This document shows, in pieces, positions 26,865 to 35,206 of a stretch of DNA of 64,000 nt. Both the position numbers and the translations under genes were made by a program. A model generated the notes under the pieces. That model was not told the origin of the DNA. It did no database searches and was given only the letters and a program-made list of their open reading frames with translations. The DNA is taken from contig JBBSMQ010000009.1 in the NCBI GenBank assembly GCA_038233075.1, positions 72,548 through 136,547 on the forward strand, read 5' to 3'. Origin of the DNA: Iamia sp038233075 (lineage in GTDB: Bacteria; Actinomycetota; Acidimicrobiia; Acidimicrobiales; Iamiaceae). Numbering within the stretch: the first letter of the stretch is position 1; every line of letters begins with the position of its first letter.

Positions 26865-28202
26865 GTGGCGCCCCGCATCATCGCCTGCGGGCTCGGTCCG
26901 GCCGGGCCCGACCTCGTCACCCGCGAGACCGAGGCGCTGCTCGCATCCGCGCGCCCCGTCCGGCTGCGCACCACCCGTCACCCCGCGGTCGCGACCGTGG
27001 CCCCCGACGCGGCCAGCCACGACGCCCACTACGAATCCTCGGCCACCTTCGCCGAGGTCTACCGTCGGATCGCCGATGACCTGGTGGTCGAGGCGGCCCA
27101 GCACGGGGAGCTGGTCTATGCCGTGCCTGGTTCGCCCCAGGTGCTGGAGCGCACCGTCGAGCTGCTGGCCGCCCGCGCCGCGGCCGGCGAGATCGCCCTC
27201 GACGTGCGCGCCGCGCTGTCGTTCCTCGACCTGGCCTGGGTCCGCCTCGGCGTGGACCCGGTGGAGCAGGGGGTGCGCCTGGTCGACGGCCACCGCTTCG
27301 CCACCGCTGCCGCCGGAGAGCGGGGTCCGCTGCTGGTGGCCCACTGCCACAACCGTCGGGTTCTCTCCGACATCAAGCTGGCCGTCGAGCACCCGCCGGC
27401 CCAACCGGTCCTGGTGATCCAGCGGCTCGGCTCGCCCGACGAGGACATCACCGAGGTCGCCTGGGCCGACCTCGACCGCAGCGTGGAGCCCGACCACCTC
27501 ACCTCGCTCTACGTCCCCGCCCTGGCGGCGCCGGTGGCGGCCGAGCTGGCGGCCTTCGCCGAGCTGGTCCGCACCCTGCGGGAGCGCTGCCCCTGGGACC
27601 GAGAGCAGACCCACGTCACCCTCACCCGGCATGCCCTGGAGGAGGCCTACGAGGTGGTGGAGGCGATCACCGCCTGGGACGCGGCCGTCGGCACCGATGC
27701 CGAGATCGACGCCGACGAGCACCTGGCCGAGGAGCTGGGCGACCTGCTGTTCCAGGTCGTCTTCCACGCCACCCTGGGTGCCGAGCGCGGCGCCTTCGAC
27801 CTGGCCGACGTGGCCCGCGGCATCCACGACAAGCTGGTGCGGCGCCATCCCCACGTCTTCCCCCCTGAGGGGGCGAACGGCCCCGTCGCCACCGACGTGG
27901 CCTCGTTGACCCGGACCTGGGAGGAGATCAAGCGGGCCGAGACGGGCCGCACCGGCGTCATGGACGGCCTGCCCGACGAGCTGCCCTCGCTGCTCTGGGC
28001 CCACAAGGTGTTGCGCAAGGCCGACGCCGCCGGCCACCCCTGGACCCCCGACCCCGCGGCGGACGACGTCGGCGACCAGCTCCTTGCCCTGGTCCACACC
28101 GCCCGGGCGGCCGACGTCGACCCCGAGACGGCCCTGCGCACCGCAGCCGCCCGAGTCCGCGACCGCGTCCGCGCCGCCGAAGCCGCCACCCCCTCCTCGT
28201 AG
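26865..28202 (+). CDS. mazG: Nucleoside triphosphate pyrophosphohydrolase MazG with N-terminal tetrapyrrole-methylase-like domain
   Basis: A two-domain house-cleaning enzyme (YabN-like layout), 445 residues. The N-terminal methylase fold begins IIACGLGPAGPDLVTRET and has YAVPGSPQVLERTVELL. The C-terminal MazG domain has RTLRERCPWDREQTHVTLTRHALEEAYEVVEAI, with the metal ligands in EELGDLLFQVVFHA and the downstream Glu/Asp helix. GTG at 26865 is 14 bases after the foldase stop and starts just before the first beta strand. An in-frame ATG at 26784 would overlap the foldase gene by 68 bases and adds only low-complexity sequence. It hydrolyses NTPs to NMP and PPi. Confidence 0.92.
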   Translation: MAPRIIACGLGPAGPDLVTRETEALLASARPVRLRTTRHPAVATVAPDAASHDAHYESSATFAEVYRRIADDLVVEAAQHGELVYAVPGSPQVLERTVELLAARAAAGEIALDVRAALSFLDLAWVRLGVDPVEQGVRLVDGHRFATAAAGERGPLLVAHCHNRRVLSDIKLAVEHPPAQPVLVIQRLGSPDEDITEVAWADLDRSVEPDHLTSLYVPALAAPVAAELAAFAELVRTLRERCPWDREQTHVTLTRHALEEAYEVVEAITAWDAAVGTDAEIDADEHLAEELGDLLFQVVFHATLGAERGAFDLADVARGIHDKLVRRHPHVFPPEGANGPVATDVASLTRTWEEIKRAETGRTGVMDGLPDELPSLLWAHKVLRKADAAGHPWTPDPAADDVGDQLLALVHTARAADVDPETALRTAAARVRDRVRAAEAATPSS

Positions 28203-28336
28203 CCGCGACCGATCGCGCCCCTGGAGGGTCGTGTCTGGTCTCCGGTTCGTGGGAGGGGCCCGATGCGTGTGCGGGGGTCGGCAGCGCGCGTACGATCGGA
28301 GGTCACCCGACCGCACCCGGAGAACTTCTCGATCCC

Positions 28337-29620
28337 ATGAGCACCATCGAAGACCTCGTCGGACGCGAGATCCTCGACTCGCGCGGCAACCCCACCGTCG
28401 AGGTGGAGGTCGTCCTCGGCTCGGGCGCGGTCGGCCGGGCGGCGGTGCCCTCGGGGGCCTCGACGGGCCAGTTCGAGGCCGTCGAGCTCCGCGACAAGGC
28501 CAAGCGCTTCGGGGGCAAGGGCGTGCTCACCGCGGTCGGCCACGTCAACGGTGAGATCCGCGACGTCGTCGTCGGCCTCGACGCCGTCGAGCAGCGCACC
28601 GTCGACCGGGCCCTCCTCGATCTCGACGGCACCGACAACAAGGAACGGCTCGGGGCCAACGCGCTGCTCGGTGCATCCCTGGCCACCGCCAAGGCCGCGG
28701 CCCGCGAGGCGGGCCTGCCCCTCTACCGCCACGTGGGGGGCACCAACGCCCACGTGCTGCCCGTCCCCATGATGAACGTGCTCAACGGCGGCGCCCACGC
28801 CGACAACAACGTGGACATCCAGGAGTTCATGATCATGCCCGTGGGGGCGGGCAGCTTCTCCGAGGCGCTGCGCTGGGGGACCGAGACCTACCACGTGCTC
28901 AAGACCATCCTCCACAAGCGTGGTCTCAGCACCGCGGTCGGCGACGAAGGCGGGTTCGCCCCGGACCTGGACTCCAGCGAGGCGGCCATCAAACTCCTGG
29001 TCGAGGCCATCAAGGGGGCCGGGTTCAGGCCGGGCAAGGACATCGCGCTGGCCCTCGACGTGGCGGCCTCCGAGATCTACAAGGGCCGGAAGTACGCCCT
29101 CGCGGGCGAGACTCGCAAGCTCTCGTCGGTCGACTTCGCCGGCTACCTCGCCGACCTGTGCGAGAACTACCCCATCGTCTCGGTCGAGGACGGCATGGAC
29201 GAGGAGGACTGGAAGGGCTGGGGTGCGCTCACCGAGGCCCTGGGGTCCGATGTCCAGCTGGTCGGCGACGACCTGTTCGTCACGAACGTCGAGCGCCTGG
29301 AGCGGGGCATCGCCGATGGCATCGCCAACTCGATCCTCATCAAGGTCAACCAGATCGGCACCCTGACCGAGACCCTCGACACCGTGGCCCTGGCGGCGCG
29401 CTCGTCCTACACGTCGGTCATGTCGCACCGCTCGGGTGAGACGGAGGACGCCACCATCGCCGACCTGGCCGTGGCCACCAACTGCGGTCAGATCAAGGCC
29501 GGTGCCCCCGCCCGCAGCGACCGGGTGGCCAAGTACAACCAGCTGCTGCGCATCGAGGAGGACCTGGGCGAGGCTGCCGCGTTCCCCGGTCGCGCCGCCC
29601 TGGCCCGCGGCGACCGATGA
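28337..29620 (+). CDS. eno: Enolase
   Basis: Glycolytic 2-phosphoglycerate dehydratase, 427 residues, the usual length. Motifs: IEDLVGREILDSRGNPTVEVEV at the start, the mobile loop VPSGASTGQFEAVELRD, catalytic Glu in GDEGGFAPDL, magnesium ligands in ALDVAASE, SVEDGMDEED and VGDDLFVTN, catalytic Lys in IKVNQIGTLTE, and MSHRSGETED. It overlaps the next gene by ATGA at 29617-29620. It is intact. Confidence 0.98.
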   Translation: MSTIEDLVGREILDSRGNPTVEVEVVLGSGAVGRAAVPSGASTGQFEAVELRDKAKRFGGKGVLTAVGHVNGEIRDVVVGLDAVEQRTVDRALLDLDGTDNKERLGANALLGASLATAKAAAREAGLPLYRHVGGTNAHVLPVPMMNVLNGGAHADNNVDIQEFMIMPVGAGSFSEALRWGTETYHVLKTILHKRGLSTAVGDEGGFAPDLDSSEAAIKLLVEAIKGAGFRPGKDIALALDVAASEIYKGRKYALAGETRKLSSVDFAGYLADLCENYPIVSVEDGMDEEDWKGWGALTEALGSDVQLVGDDLFVTNVERLERGIADGIANSILIKVNQIGTLTETLDTVALAARSSYTSVMSHRSGETEDATIADLAVATNCGQIKAGAPARSDRVAKYNQLLRIEEDLGEAAAFPGRAALARGDR

Positions 29621-30132
29621 GCGGCCCCCGTCGCCCACCGCGACCCTCGTCGCCTCGGCGCGGCGGGGTGTCGCACCCGTCGCCGCCCCCGCGCCGGCGC
29701 TCGTCGCGCCCGTCGACCCGCGCGTCGTCCGGCGGCGATCGGGTCCCTCGTGGTGAGCCGCGCCGGGCCCGGCGTCCCCCCGCTCGTCCGCCCCGACCCC
29801 AGCGGCGCCTCGTCGTCGGCCTCCTCGTCTCGGTCGCCCTCGTCGGCTTCCTCCTGGTCGGGGTGTTCCCCACCCGGGCCTGGCTGGCCCAGCGCCAGGA
29901 GCTGTCCGCCCGCCATGCCGAGCTGGCGGCCCTGGAGGAGGAGCAGGACGCGATCGAGGCCGAGGTGGCCCAGCTCCAGACGATCGAGGAGATCGAGCGC
30001 ATCGCCCGGGAGGAGTACGGGATGACCCGCCCCGACGAGAAGGTCTTCCGCATGCTCCCGGGGGCAGTGGCTCCGGTCGACCTACCCGAGACCTGGCCCT
30101 TCACCGGCACCGAGGACTGGCTGAACCGCTGA
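29617..30132 (+). CDS. Septum-formation initiator (FtsB/DivIC family)
   Basis: A bitopic division protein of 171 residues. A long basic, Pro/Arg/Ser-rich cytoplasmic N-terminus (about 63 residues) is followed by one membrane helix LVVGLLVSVALVGFLLVGVFP. Then comes an extracytoplasmic coiled coil ARHAELAALEEEQDAIEAEVAQLQ and the family's EEIERIAREEYGMTRPDEKVFRMLP. Members join FtsL/FtsQ at the septum. The start overlaps eno's stop. The eno-ftsB-DUF501-ppx order is conserved, but here 4.5 kb of leftward genes intervene before DUF501. Confidence 0.93.
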   Translation: MSGPRRPPRPSSPRRGGVSHPSPPPRRRSSRPSTRASSGGDRVPRGEPRRARRPPARPPRPQRRLVVGLLVSVALVGFLLVGVFPTRAWLAQRQELSARHAELAALEEEQDAIEAEVAQLQTIEEIERIAREEYGMTRPDEKVFRMLPGAVAPVDLPETWPFTGTEDWLNR

Positions 30133-30260
30133 GTGGGGGGCTCCGGCGGAGCCTCTGCCCCCACGCCCCCCCGCCGGCGCCTGGCGGCGCGACGCCCCGC
30201 GGGTAGGTGTCTCCGGCGGAGCTGCTGCGCCCTCAGGCTCCCCCGCCAGTCCTGGAGACG
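30133..30260. terminator. Back-to-back hairpins between convergent genes
   Basis: Just after the ftsB-like stop, GTGGGGG (30133-30139) pairs with CCCCCAC (30158-30164) around an inner GGCTCC-GGC-GGAGCC stem. A second structure pairs GTCTCC (30209-30214) with GGAGAC (30254-30259), with an inner GGCGG/CCGCC stem, and ends 9 bases before the stop of the leftward gene. Both contain CTCCGGCGGAGC. Neither has a T tract, as is usual in such GC-rich genomes. Confidence 0.6.
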
Positions 30261-30268
30261 CTGAGTGG

Positions 30269-32725
30269 TCAGTGGTTGCGGGCGACCGGTAGGCCGAGGA
30301 CCGTCGGCAGGGTGGACCACCAGTGGTCGACGGCGGCCTCGCGAGGGGCGAGGGGAGTGGGGTCCCGGGCCAGGGCCGCGGTCACGGTGGCGAGAGATCG
30401 GGCCAGGTCGTCGGGAGCGTCGACGGCGAGGGCCTCGGGCAGGCCGGCCTGGACGGCCAGACCCCTGGCCTTGGCCCGGTAGTAGGGCGTCCCCGCCCCC
30501 AACACCGCCGGCACCCCGGCCGCCAGCGCGAGCAGGGCGGCGTGGAACGACTGCGCCGCGACCGCCTCGGCCTGAGAGACCTCGGCCACCAGACGGCGAG
30601 CGTCGGTGCTGCACTCGACCAGGCGCCACCGCGCCCGCAGTGGTGTGGTGGCGCGGATCTCAGCCAGCGTGGCGATCTCGGGCTCCGGGTCCTGGTGGTT
30701 GAGGGCCAGGCCGACCACCTCCAAACCCCGCTCGACCGCCACGGCGTCGGCCGCCTGCGCCCAGCGCCGGGCTGACACCTGGTGCTCGTCGCCCCCGACG
30801 TAGGAGGCGCTGCGCGCCGTCACCACCAGCCGGGAGGAGGCATCGGTCGGGTCGATCTCACATGGGGCCAGACCCAGGGCATCGTCACCGGTGACCTCGA
30901 TCCGTGTCGTCTCGACCCCATCGAGGGTGCGGGCCAGCGCCGCCGACTCCTCGTCGCGGCAGGCCACTGCGGCTGCCCCCGCGAGGAGCCCGGCCACCAG
31001 GCTCCGGTCGCTCCCGGCGTCGAGCGGTCCGACGCCCTGGCCCGACAGGGCGTAGGGACCGCGGGCGTGAAGGAGGGCAGCACCGAGCAGGGCGCGGGGT
31101 GCGATGAGCCCGTAGGACCACTCCGACATCAACGATCCTCCGCCGAGGAAGAGGGCAGCGTCGTAGGCGCCGGGGTCGAGGGCCCGCCAGGCACCATCGC
31201 CCACCCCTCGCCGGGTCGCGGCATCAGCCAGGGCGGCATCGACGTGTCCCAGCTGGTCGCGCTCGAGGCCCTGGAGCAGCTCGACGAGAGGGCCAAGCCA
31301 CCGGACCGGTCCGAGACCGCCCGGTGGGTGGGGACCGTCGGTCACCAGGTCGACCGCCACATCGTCGCCGAAACGGGCCCACACCCGCTCCAGGGCCCGC
31401 ACGGTGATGGCGTCGTCGCCCACGTTGCCCACCCCACCCGAGGCCATCACCAGGATGCGGGCGGACGGGTTCGGCGGCGCGTCGGCGACAGGTCTGACAG
31501 GTGCCAGATCGGGCCGCAGGGCCACCGCCGCAGGGGTGGCCCAGAGCGGACCGATCTCGGGGTCGAAGGCGACGGCGGCGACATCGTCCATCCCTCTGGC
31601 GGTGCTGGCCTCGGTGTCGGGTCGGTGTCGCCCGCCGGTGGGATCGAACACGCGAGCGACCCGGGCCGAGCCGATGCGGGGATCGCCGACGCTGTGGTGG
31701 AACGCCGTGTCCAGGTCGAGGTAGCGGCCGACGAGGGTGGGGACGAAGGCCAGGAGCCGACCCGCCTCGATGACGCGGTGCACCGCGGCCCAGTCGTCGA
31801 CGTGCTCGAGGAGCGGGTCGGCCGACCAGCCTCCCATCCGGCGGAAGGCGTCCACGTCGACCACGGCCATGGTGTCGATGTAGTTGGCGCGGAAGAGCGG
31901 AGGCGACGGTGGCTCGTTGGAGATCGGACCGCGGGCGACGCCGTGGCCATCCACCTGGACGACGGTGCCGTAGGTGAGCGCGGCCCCGGTGGCTCGTGCC
32001 GTGCGGTAGAGCGCCACCACCCCCTCGGCCCGGGCCGTGTTGTCGGCATCGAGCTGAAAGGCATGGGATGTCGCCGCCGCGTGCAGGAGGGTGGTGCGAG
32101 CCAGGGCCAGGCCCAGGTTGACCGGCGCCCGGATGACCTCGACGCGCCGGTCCTCGACGGCCAGCTCGGCGGCCACCTCGGCGGTGCGATCTGACGAGGC
32201 ATCGTCGAGGATGAGGACCTTGCCCCGCTCGTCGGGGGGCAAGGCGTCGAGCACGGCCAGGCCGGACCGCACCGACCCGGTGAGCAGCTCGCCGTGGTTC
32301 CAGCACAGGGTGAACACCGACAGCCCCGGGGTCAGCTCCGGGGCCGGGCCGAGGGCCTCGCGGAGCGCGGCGGCGGCCTGGCGTCGCGCCGGTGCGGCCA
32401 GGGCACGATGGAGGGCGGTGGCGTGGCCGGCCACGGCGCCGTCGACCTGGGCCAGGCGCTGGGCCAGATCCTGGAGGCGGACCGTCACCAGGCCCAGCTC
32501 GTCGCCCACCGCGGTGACCCCGGCGCGGGTGGCGCCCTGGCCCGCCCACGCCAGCTCCTCCAGACGTTCGAGGGATCGCCGCAGCTCGTCCAGCGTGGCC
32601 CGGGTGTCACCCACCTCGGCCGCGACCTGGTCGACCAGTCCCGGCGCGCGCCGGGCCCGTCCCAGGTAGGCCCGGGTCCTCTGGGCGGCGCCGGGTGCCG
32701 CTTCAGGGTGCTCGGGCTCAGCCAC
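30269..32725 (-). CDS. Fusion: family-2 glycosyltransferase + polysaccharide pyruvyl transferase
   Basis: An 818-residue protein from GTG 32725, whose first bases overlap the upstream gene's stop by 8. Residues about 20-115 are a coiled coil (VDQVAAEVGDTRATLDELRRSLERLEEL). Residues about 130-345 are a GT2 domain: SVFTLCWNHGELL, VLILDDASSDRTAEVA, and QLDADN at about 225 as the D-x-D-like site. From about 420 a polysaccharide pyruvyl transferase domain begins with ILVMASGGVGNVGDDAITVRAL, continues LFLGGGSLMSEW, YALSGQGVGPLDA, CRDEESAAL and ends with AQSFHAALLALAAGVPAVL. It could add a sugar and a ketal pyruvate to a cell-surface glycan. The acceptor is unknown. Confidence 0.88.
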   Translation of the reverse strand: MAEPEHPEAAPGAAQRTRAYLGRARRAPGLVDQVAAEVGDTRATLDELRRSLERLEELAWAGQGATRAGVTAVGDELGLVTVRLQDLAQRLAQVDGAVAGHATALHRALAAPARRQAAAALREALGPAPELTPGLSVFTLCWNHGELLTGSVRSGLAVLDALPPDERGKVLILDDASSDRTAEVAAELAVEDRRVEVIRAPVNLGLALARTTLLHAAATSHAFQLDADNTARAEGVVALYRTARATGAALTYGTVVQVDGHGVARGPISNEPPSPPLFRANYIDTMAVVDVDAFRRMGGWSADPLLEHVDDWAAVHRVIEAGRLLAFVPTLVGRYLDLDTAFHHSVGDPRIGSARVARVFDPTGGRHRPDTEASTARGMDDVAAVAFDPEIGPLWATPAAVALRPDLAPVRPVADAPPNPSARILVMASGGVGNVGDDAITVRALERVWARFGDDVAVDLVTDGPHPPGGLGPVRWLGPLVELLQGLERDQLGHVDAALADAATRRGVGDGAWRALDPGAYDAALFLGGGSLMSEWSYGLIAPRALLGAALLHARGPYALSGQGVGPLDAGSDRSLVAGLLAGAAAVACRDEESAALARTLDGVETTRIEVTGDDALGLAPCEIDPTDASSRLVVTARSASYVGGDEHQVSARRWAQAADAVAVERGLEVVGLALNHQDPEPEIATLAEIRATTPLRARWRLVECSTDARRLVAEVSQAEAVAAQSFHAALLALAAGVPAVLGAGTPYYRAKARGLAVQAGLPEALAVDAPDDLARSLATVTAALARDPTPLAPREAAVDHWWSTLPTVLGLPVARNH

Positions 32726-34475
32726 CGCGGGCCCCGGCGGCGAGGTCGCGGTCGGCCGACCCCCCGAGAACGTGGTCGACGGCCGGGACGAGGCGGCGAA
32801 CCACCGCGGCGGGCGACAGATCCAGGTCGTCGAGCTCGTCGTCAGCCACGATGAGGGCGGCCAGGGGGGCGGCCAGGTCGGCGGCCAGGTCTCGGGCCGG
32901 GCCGTGGGGCATGACCTGGAGCGGGAGGCACCCCTGCTCGATGGTCTCGACCAGGCGGATGGGCTCCAGATCGCCGGCGGCCCGCCACCAGAGCCGGGCC
33001 CGGGCCCGGCGGAGGAGGGCTGCGACCGCGTCCCGGGGCAGGACCGGCGGGGCGTCCGGCGCCCAGGTGATGCCCGGCAGGTAGCACGCACCGGGACCGA
33101 AGCGATCGTGGCACCGCAGGGCGAGATCGGCCTGAGCGCCATCACGGGCGCCGTCGCGGAGGTGGCGCTCGATCACAGCCCACGGTCGTGACCGGGTCGG
33201 GCCGTCGGCGGCTCGGACCCGTATCCGTTGGTGGTCGGCGAGAGCGGGTCGGAGGGCCACGGTTCCCGGTCGCCAGCCCAGCGGGGCGGGGGCCGGGGCG
33301 TCGGCCCGCCCGGTGGCAGCGCGCAGGCCGGCGGCGACGCGCGTGGGCACGTCCGGGCCGACCAGACCGGGCGGGTCGTCGGTGCCCCAGCGGGTCGGGG
33401 GGTCCTCGCCGCGGCTGGTGGCCCAGGCGTCGGCCCACGCCCGGCGCAGCTCCTCGTGCTCCGGGGGCAGGTCGTCGCGGATGCCGCGGACCAGCGTGGC
33501 CAGCTCGTCGGAGACCTGGCTGTCGCGCACCACATCGAGGTCGAAGGTCCCGTCGAACCCGGCCGTCGGGTCGGGGTCGCCGACCAGCAGCAGCCCGGCC
33601 ATGGTCAGCTGGCACTTGCGACAGTGGCCGCAGTTGCCAGCCACCTCACCCACCCAGCACACCTGGAGGGTCGCCCGGGCCACGGGGTCGGTCAGCACGT
33701 GGGCCAGGCGACCATCGCGGTCACGGTCGTGGTTGCCCAGCACCACCTCGGTGCCGATGGTGGACACCGACTCGATCGCCACGGGGTCCGAGCCGATGCT
33801 GCCGGCCAGGTGGACCGGGTTGGCGCCCGCCAGCACGAGGCGGCGCAGGCCGGCCCCGATGGTGAGACCGGCGCTGATGAGCGCCGGACCGGAGGTCTCG
33901 ACCCAGGGACGGAGCGGGTCGAGCAGAGGTCGGATGGTGGTGGCCAGCACCACCAGCTCCAGCCCCAGCTCGTCGGCGACCCGCTGGTGGCCGTGGATGA
34001 TCTCGGCCTCGACCGGGCGCAGGCGGTGCTCACCGTGGTGCACGGCGAGGAGGTGGGTCACCCGCTCTCCCGGTGGCTCCGCCAGCAGGTCGAGCAGGGT
34101 CGACCAGGAGTCGACGCCCCGGGTGAAGAACAGGCCGACTCCCGTCCCGCTCCCGGCCCCGGCGTAGGTCTCACCCACCTCGACCCGGATGCCGGCGGTC
34201 CCCCAGACCGACGAGAGGTGCGCGGCGAGGCGGGGGGCGCCGGCGGCCGCTCGGGAATCGACCGCTCCCTCGACCCGGAGGTCCTCGCCCCTCGCCGCCG
34301 CCACCGCGACCAGACCGGGCAGGGCGGGTGTGGCCGTGGGATCGAGGAGGTCGGCGTGGGATCGGGGCACCCGTACCTCGAGCGGCGGCAGCTCGGTGCC
34401 GTCGTCGGCGAACAGCTCGGTACGGATGGTGAGGTGACGAGCGTCGACGCGGGTGGTGGGGGGACGGGCGCGCAC
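32718..34475 (-). CDS. PP-loop-like protein with CxxCxxC cluster, glycan-locus partner, function unknown
   Basis: About 585 residues from GTG 34475, or a TTG three codons upstream; the start is uncertain. Around residue 118 GLFFTRGVDSWSTLLDLL resembles the ATP-pyrophosphatase PP-loop (S-G-G-x-D-S) but with T-R-G-V-D-S. It is followed by THLLAVHHGEHRL, LELVVLATTIRPL, and IGAGLRRLVLAGANPVHLAGSIGSDP, the order seen in QueC/asparagine-synthase-like folds. At about 280 GNCGHCRKCQLTMAGLLLVG carries C-x2-C-x2-C, a probable zinc site. The C-terminal 150 residues are helical. The overlap with the GT2/pyruvyltransferase gene shows cotranscription. It may activate or amidate a glycan precursor. It could also be a non-catalytic homologue. 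Confidence 0.65.
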   Translation of the reverse strand: MRARPPTTRVDARHLTIRTELFADDGTELPPLEVRVPRSHADLLDPTATPALPGLVAVAAARGEDLRVEGAVDSRAAAGAPRLAAHLSSVWGTAGIRVEVGETYAGAGSGTGVGLFFTRGVDSWSTLLDLLAEPPGERVTHLLAVHHGEHRLRPVEAEIIHGHQRVADELGLELVVLATTIRPLLDPLRPWVETSGPALISAGLTIGAGLRRLVLAGANPVHLAGSIGSDPVAIESVSTIGTEVVLGNHDRDRDGRLAHVLTDPVARATLQVCWVGEVAGNCGHCRKCQLTMAGLLLVGDPDPTAGFDGTFDLDVVRDSQVSDELATLVRGIRDDLPPEHEELRRAWADAWATSRGEDPPTRWGTDDPPGLVGPDVPTRVAAGLRAATGRADAPAPAPLGWRPGTVALRPALADHQRIRVRAADGPTRSRPWAVIERHLRDGARDGAQADLALRCHDRFGPGACYLPGITWAPDAPPVLPRDAVAALLRRARARLWWRAAGDLEPIRLVETIEQGCLPLQVMPHGPARDLAADLAAPLAALIVADDELDDLDLSPAAVVRRLVPAVDHVLGGSADRDLAAGARGG

Positions 34476-34560
34476 CTCCGTCAACCTAGGCCCCGGTCGT
34501 GGCCCCCTGGATCGATCGACCGAGGCGGTCGAAGAGCTCCGCTTCGGGACCGAAGCCTCA

Positions 34561-34632
34561 CTAGTAGGGAACGAGGCCGCCGTCGGCCACCAGGACCTGC
34601 CCGGTGATGTCGCTGCCGGCGTGGCCCAGGCG
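34561..34632 (-). pseudogene. Remnant: C-terminal tail of an SDR
   Basis: On the minus strand, 23 codons ending in TAG (34561-34563) read RLGHAGSDITGQVLVADGGLVPY. The D-I-T-G-Q-V-L-V-x-D-G-G pattern is the hallmark end of FabG-like SDRs. No body of such a gene is found upstream on that strand, where the DUF501 gene begins. It is therefore a fragment left by deletion or replacement at the border of the 30269-34475 island. Confidence 0.7.
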
Positions 34633-34699
34633 GCTTCCCCCTCACGGCGCCGGGTGGAGGCGTCGTCGAGGTCGCCCGGCCCGCCGGTAGCGTCGAGCC

Positions 34700-35206
34700 G
34701 TGCCCCCCTCTGACGCCGACCGTACGGCCGTGGCTGCCCTCCTCGGACGCTCGCCCGACGGGGACTTCGAGGTGGTGATCCGCCACCTCGACGGTGGGCC
34801 GGTCGTGATCCGCAACGCACCGGTGCTGCCCGACGGTCGACCCATGCCCACGCGCTACTGGCTCGTCGGAGAGCCCGAGCGGACCTGGGTGGGCCGGCTG
34901 GAGAGCACCGGCGGCGTCGACCGGGCCGAGGCCGAGATCGCCCCCGACGTGCTAGCCGCCGCCCACGCCGCCCACGCCGCCGAGCGGACGGCCGCCCTCC
35001 CCGATGGCCACCAGGGGCCCGCTCCCTCGGGCGGGGTGGCCGGCACCCGGGTGGGGGTGAAGTGCCTCCACGCCCACTACGCCTGGTGGCTGGCGGGAGG
35101 GACGGATCCGGTCGGCGCCTGGGTCGCCGCCCACCTGGACGAGGTCGACGGCGCTCCGCCCGCTCGCGGCGGCCCGGCCGTCGTCGACGCGAGCATCACG
35201 CCATGA
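34700..35206 (+). CDS. DUF501 family protein
   Basis: A 168-residue protein of the DUF501 family: ADRTAVAALLGRSPDGDFEVVIRHLDGGPVVIRNAPVLPDGRPMPTRYWLVG is followed by VGRLESTGGVDRAEAEI and GTRVGVKCLHAHYAWWLAGG. The cluster C-L-H-A-H-Y suggests metal binding. GTG at 34700 is the start. The stop overlaps the next ATG (35203-35206), so it is coupled to ppx. Conserved next to ppx and ftsB in Actinobacteria; the biochemical role is unknown. Confidence 0.92.
   Translation: MPPSDADRTAVAALLGRSPDGDFEVVIRHLDGGPVVIRNAPVLPDGRPMPTRYWLVGEPERTWVGRLESTGGVDRAEAEIAPDVLAAAHAAHAAERTAALPDGHQGPAPSGGVAGTRVGVKCLHAHYAWWLAGGTDPVGAWVAAHLDEVDGAPPARGGPAVVDASITP

Noticed and set aside
34476..34820. Upstream extension of the PP-loop-like gene to 34820
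   Set aside because: It would overlap the DUF501 start and reads through the SDR remnant in another frame.
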